Below are positions 63,381-64,000 of a stretch of 64,000 nucleotides of DNA, in pieces. Source of the stretch: JADFDG01 sp965232985 (lineage in GTDB: Bacteria; Pseudomonadota; Gammaproteobacteria; Pseudomonadales; JADFDG01); contig CBDDRC010000012.1 of the NCBI GenBank assembly GCA_965232985.1, forward strand, positions 180,290-244,289, read 5' to 3'. Positions within the stretch are counted from its first letter, which is position 1. The number at the start of each line of letters is the position of its first letter. The notes beneath the pieces were generated by a model. It was not told the origin of the DNA. It worked only from the letters and a program-made list of their open reading frames with translations, and did not search any database. Made by a program: the position numbers and the translations under genes.

Positions 63381-64000
63381 ATGATTCTTCATGCGCAGGA
63401 TTTGATCGAGCGTTTCACGCAGCAGGGCCTGTGGGGTACCCGCACGCTGAATGATGTGCTGGCGGCGAATATCGCCCGGGTGCCGGACCGTTTGGCCATT
63501 GTCGATACGCCGGATCGGGAGGCACTGATCGGTACGCCGCCGGTTTCCCTGACATATCGCGAAGTAGGTCAGGCCATTGATGGCATCGCCAGCGCCTTGC
63601 TGGCGCGTGGACTGAAGCGTGATGAGATTGTGGTGGTGCAGTTACCCAATGTGTGGGAACTGATTGTGCTGTATTTCGCCGTGAGCCGTGCCGGTGGTGT
63701 GTTGTCGCCGGTGGCGATGCAGTGGCGTGACACCGAACTGCGCAACGTCAAACAGGTGACGGATGCGCGCTTTTATATCGGCGTGCGCGATTTCAAGGGT
63801 TTTGACCATCTGGCAATGGCGCAGCGTTTGGGTTTTGAAACGATTGCCGTGGAAGAGATCACAGCGATGGCGCGACAAGCGCCTGATCGTGCGCGCCTGA
63901 GTGCAATCAAGATTGATGCCAACGACATTTTCAGCTTGTGCTGGTCGTCGGGCACCGAGGCGTTGTCCAAGGGCTGCCCGATGTCGCACAACAACTGGCT
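63381..64000 (+). CDS. AMP-binding acyl-CoA synthetase, N-terminal part (3' end outside window)
   Basis: Adenylate-forming enzyme, open to the window edge (206 residues visible). It begins MILHAQDLIERFTQQGLWG after a strong AAGGAGG. The N-terminal domain is typical of fatty- or cyclic-acid CoA ligases (LADV-like NDVLAANIARVPDRLAIVD, LPNVWELIVLYFAVSRAGGV). The AMP-binding P-loop is visible just before the edge as SSGTEALSKGCPMSHNN, with small deviations from the usual SGTTG-x-PKG. It would activate a carboxylic acid with ATP and CoA. It could feed the acyl-CoA cluster at 3994-8011, but nothing in the sequence links them. Confidence 0.9.
   Translation, partial: MILHAQDLIERFTQQGLWGTRTLNDVLAANIARVPDRLAIVDTPDREALIGTPPVSLTYREVGQAIDGIASALLARGLKRDEIVVVQLPNVWELIVLYFAVSRAGGVLSPVAMQWRDTELRNVKQVTDARFYIGVRDFKGFDHLAMAQRLGFETIAVEEITAMARQAPDRARLSAIKIDANDIFSLCWSSGTEALSKGCPMSHNNW

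Overview
The window reads as a chromosomal segment of a GC-rich gammaproteobacterium, probably an environmental, aerobic or microaerobic heterotroph. Three things point there: a full nuoA-N operon with nuoC and nuoD fused, the syntenic block thrS-infC-rpmI-rplT-pheS-pheT-ihfA-merR, and a long-form QueF. I cannot place it below class level. Most of the DNA is conserved metabolism and housekeeping, but three accessory blocks stand out.

Layout. 1-3937 (+): urea carboxylase (5' end outside the window) and allophanate hydrolase. 3994-8011 (-): a five-gene acyl-CoA set (acyl-CoA dehydrogenase, thiolase-like protein, DUF35 zinc-ribbon protein, two MaoC-type proteins). The thiolase-like protein lacks the thiolase cysteine and histidine, so the set resembles the dehydrogenase-hydratase-retroaldolase modules of steroid side-chain breakdown more than ordinary beta-oxidation. 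8194-23018 (-): nuoABCDEFGHIJKLMN for respiratory complex I, with a good sigma70-like promoter at 23105-23133. 23217-25288: an unknown helical protein and a geranylgeranyl-reductase-type flavoprotein, divergently transcribed.

25642-34704 (+) is a defence island. One five-gene transcription unit encodes a type III-like DNA methyltransferase, an MqsR-type toxin, an MqsA-type antitoxin with a long C-terminal tail, a SecB-like chaperone and a type III-like Res helicase-nuclease. A toxin-antitoxin-chaperone (TAC) module therefore sits inside a restriction-modification operon, joined by 4-bp overlaps and a 6-bp gap. A 15-bp perfect palindrome resembling the MqsA operator covers the toxin start codon. 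Next comes an AbiE-like pair whose toxin gene appears broken by a deletion between short repeats. This island is my best candidate for an undescribed system.

35087-39908 (+): an unusual redox operon. It encodes a NirB-like flavoprotein fused to a [2Fe-2S] BFD domain and a membrane domain, a membrane-anchored cytochrome with about eleven haems, a DUF3365 haem protein, a small cytochrome c and a single-domain globin. Together they look like a path carrying electrons from NAD(P)H across the membrane, with a link to NO or O2.

40122-64000: tRNA-Asn, an aspartate-type aminotransferase, uvrB, a nucleotide-sugar dehydrogenase, tRNA-Val, the thrS-to-merR translation block, tRNA-Pro, lipid-related proteins (START domain, alpha/beta hydrolase, DUF3336-patatin), a histidine phosphatase, a YadGH-like ABC exporter, queF, a MASE2-type adenylate cyclase, a nitroreductase, a thioesterase, tRNA-Ser, and the 5' part of an acyl-CoA synthetase running off the end. 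No CRISPR array, rRNA or intact insertion sequence was seen.
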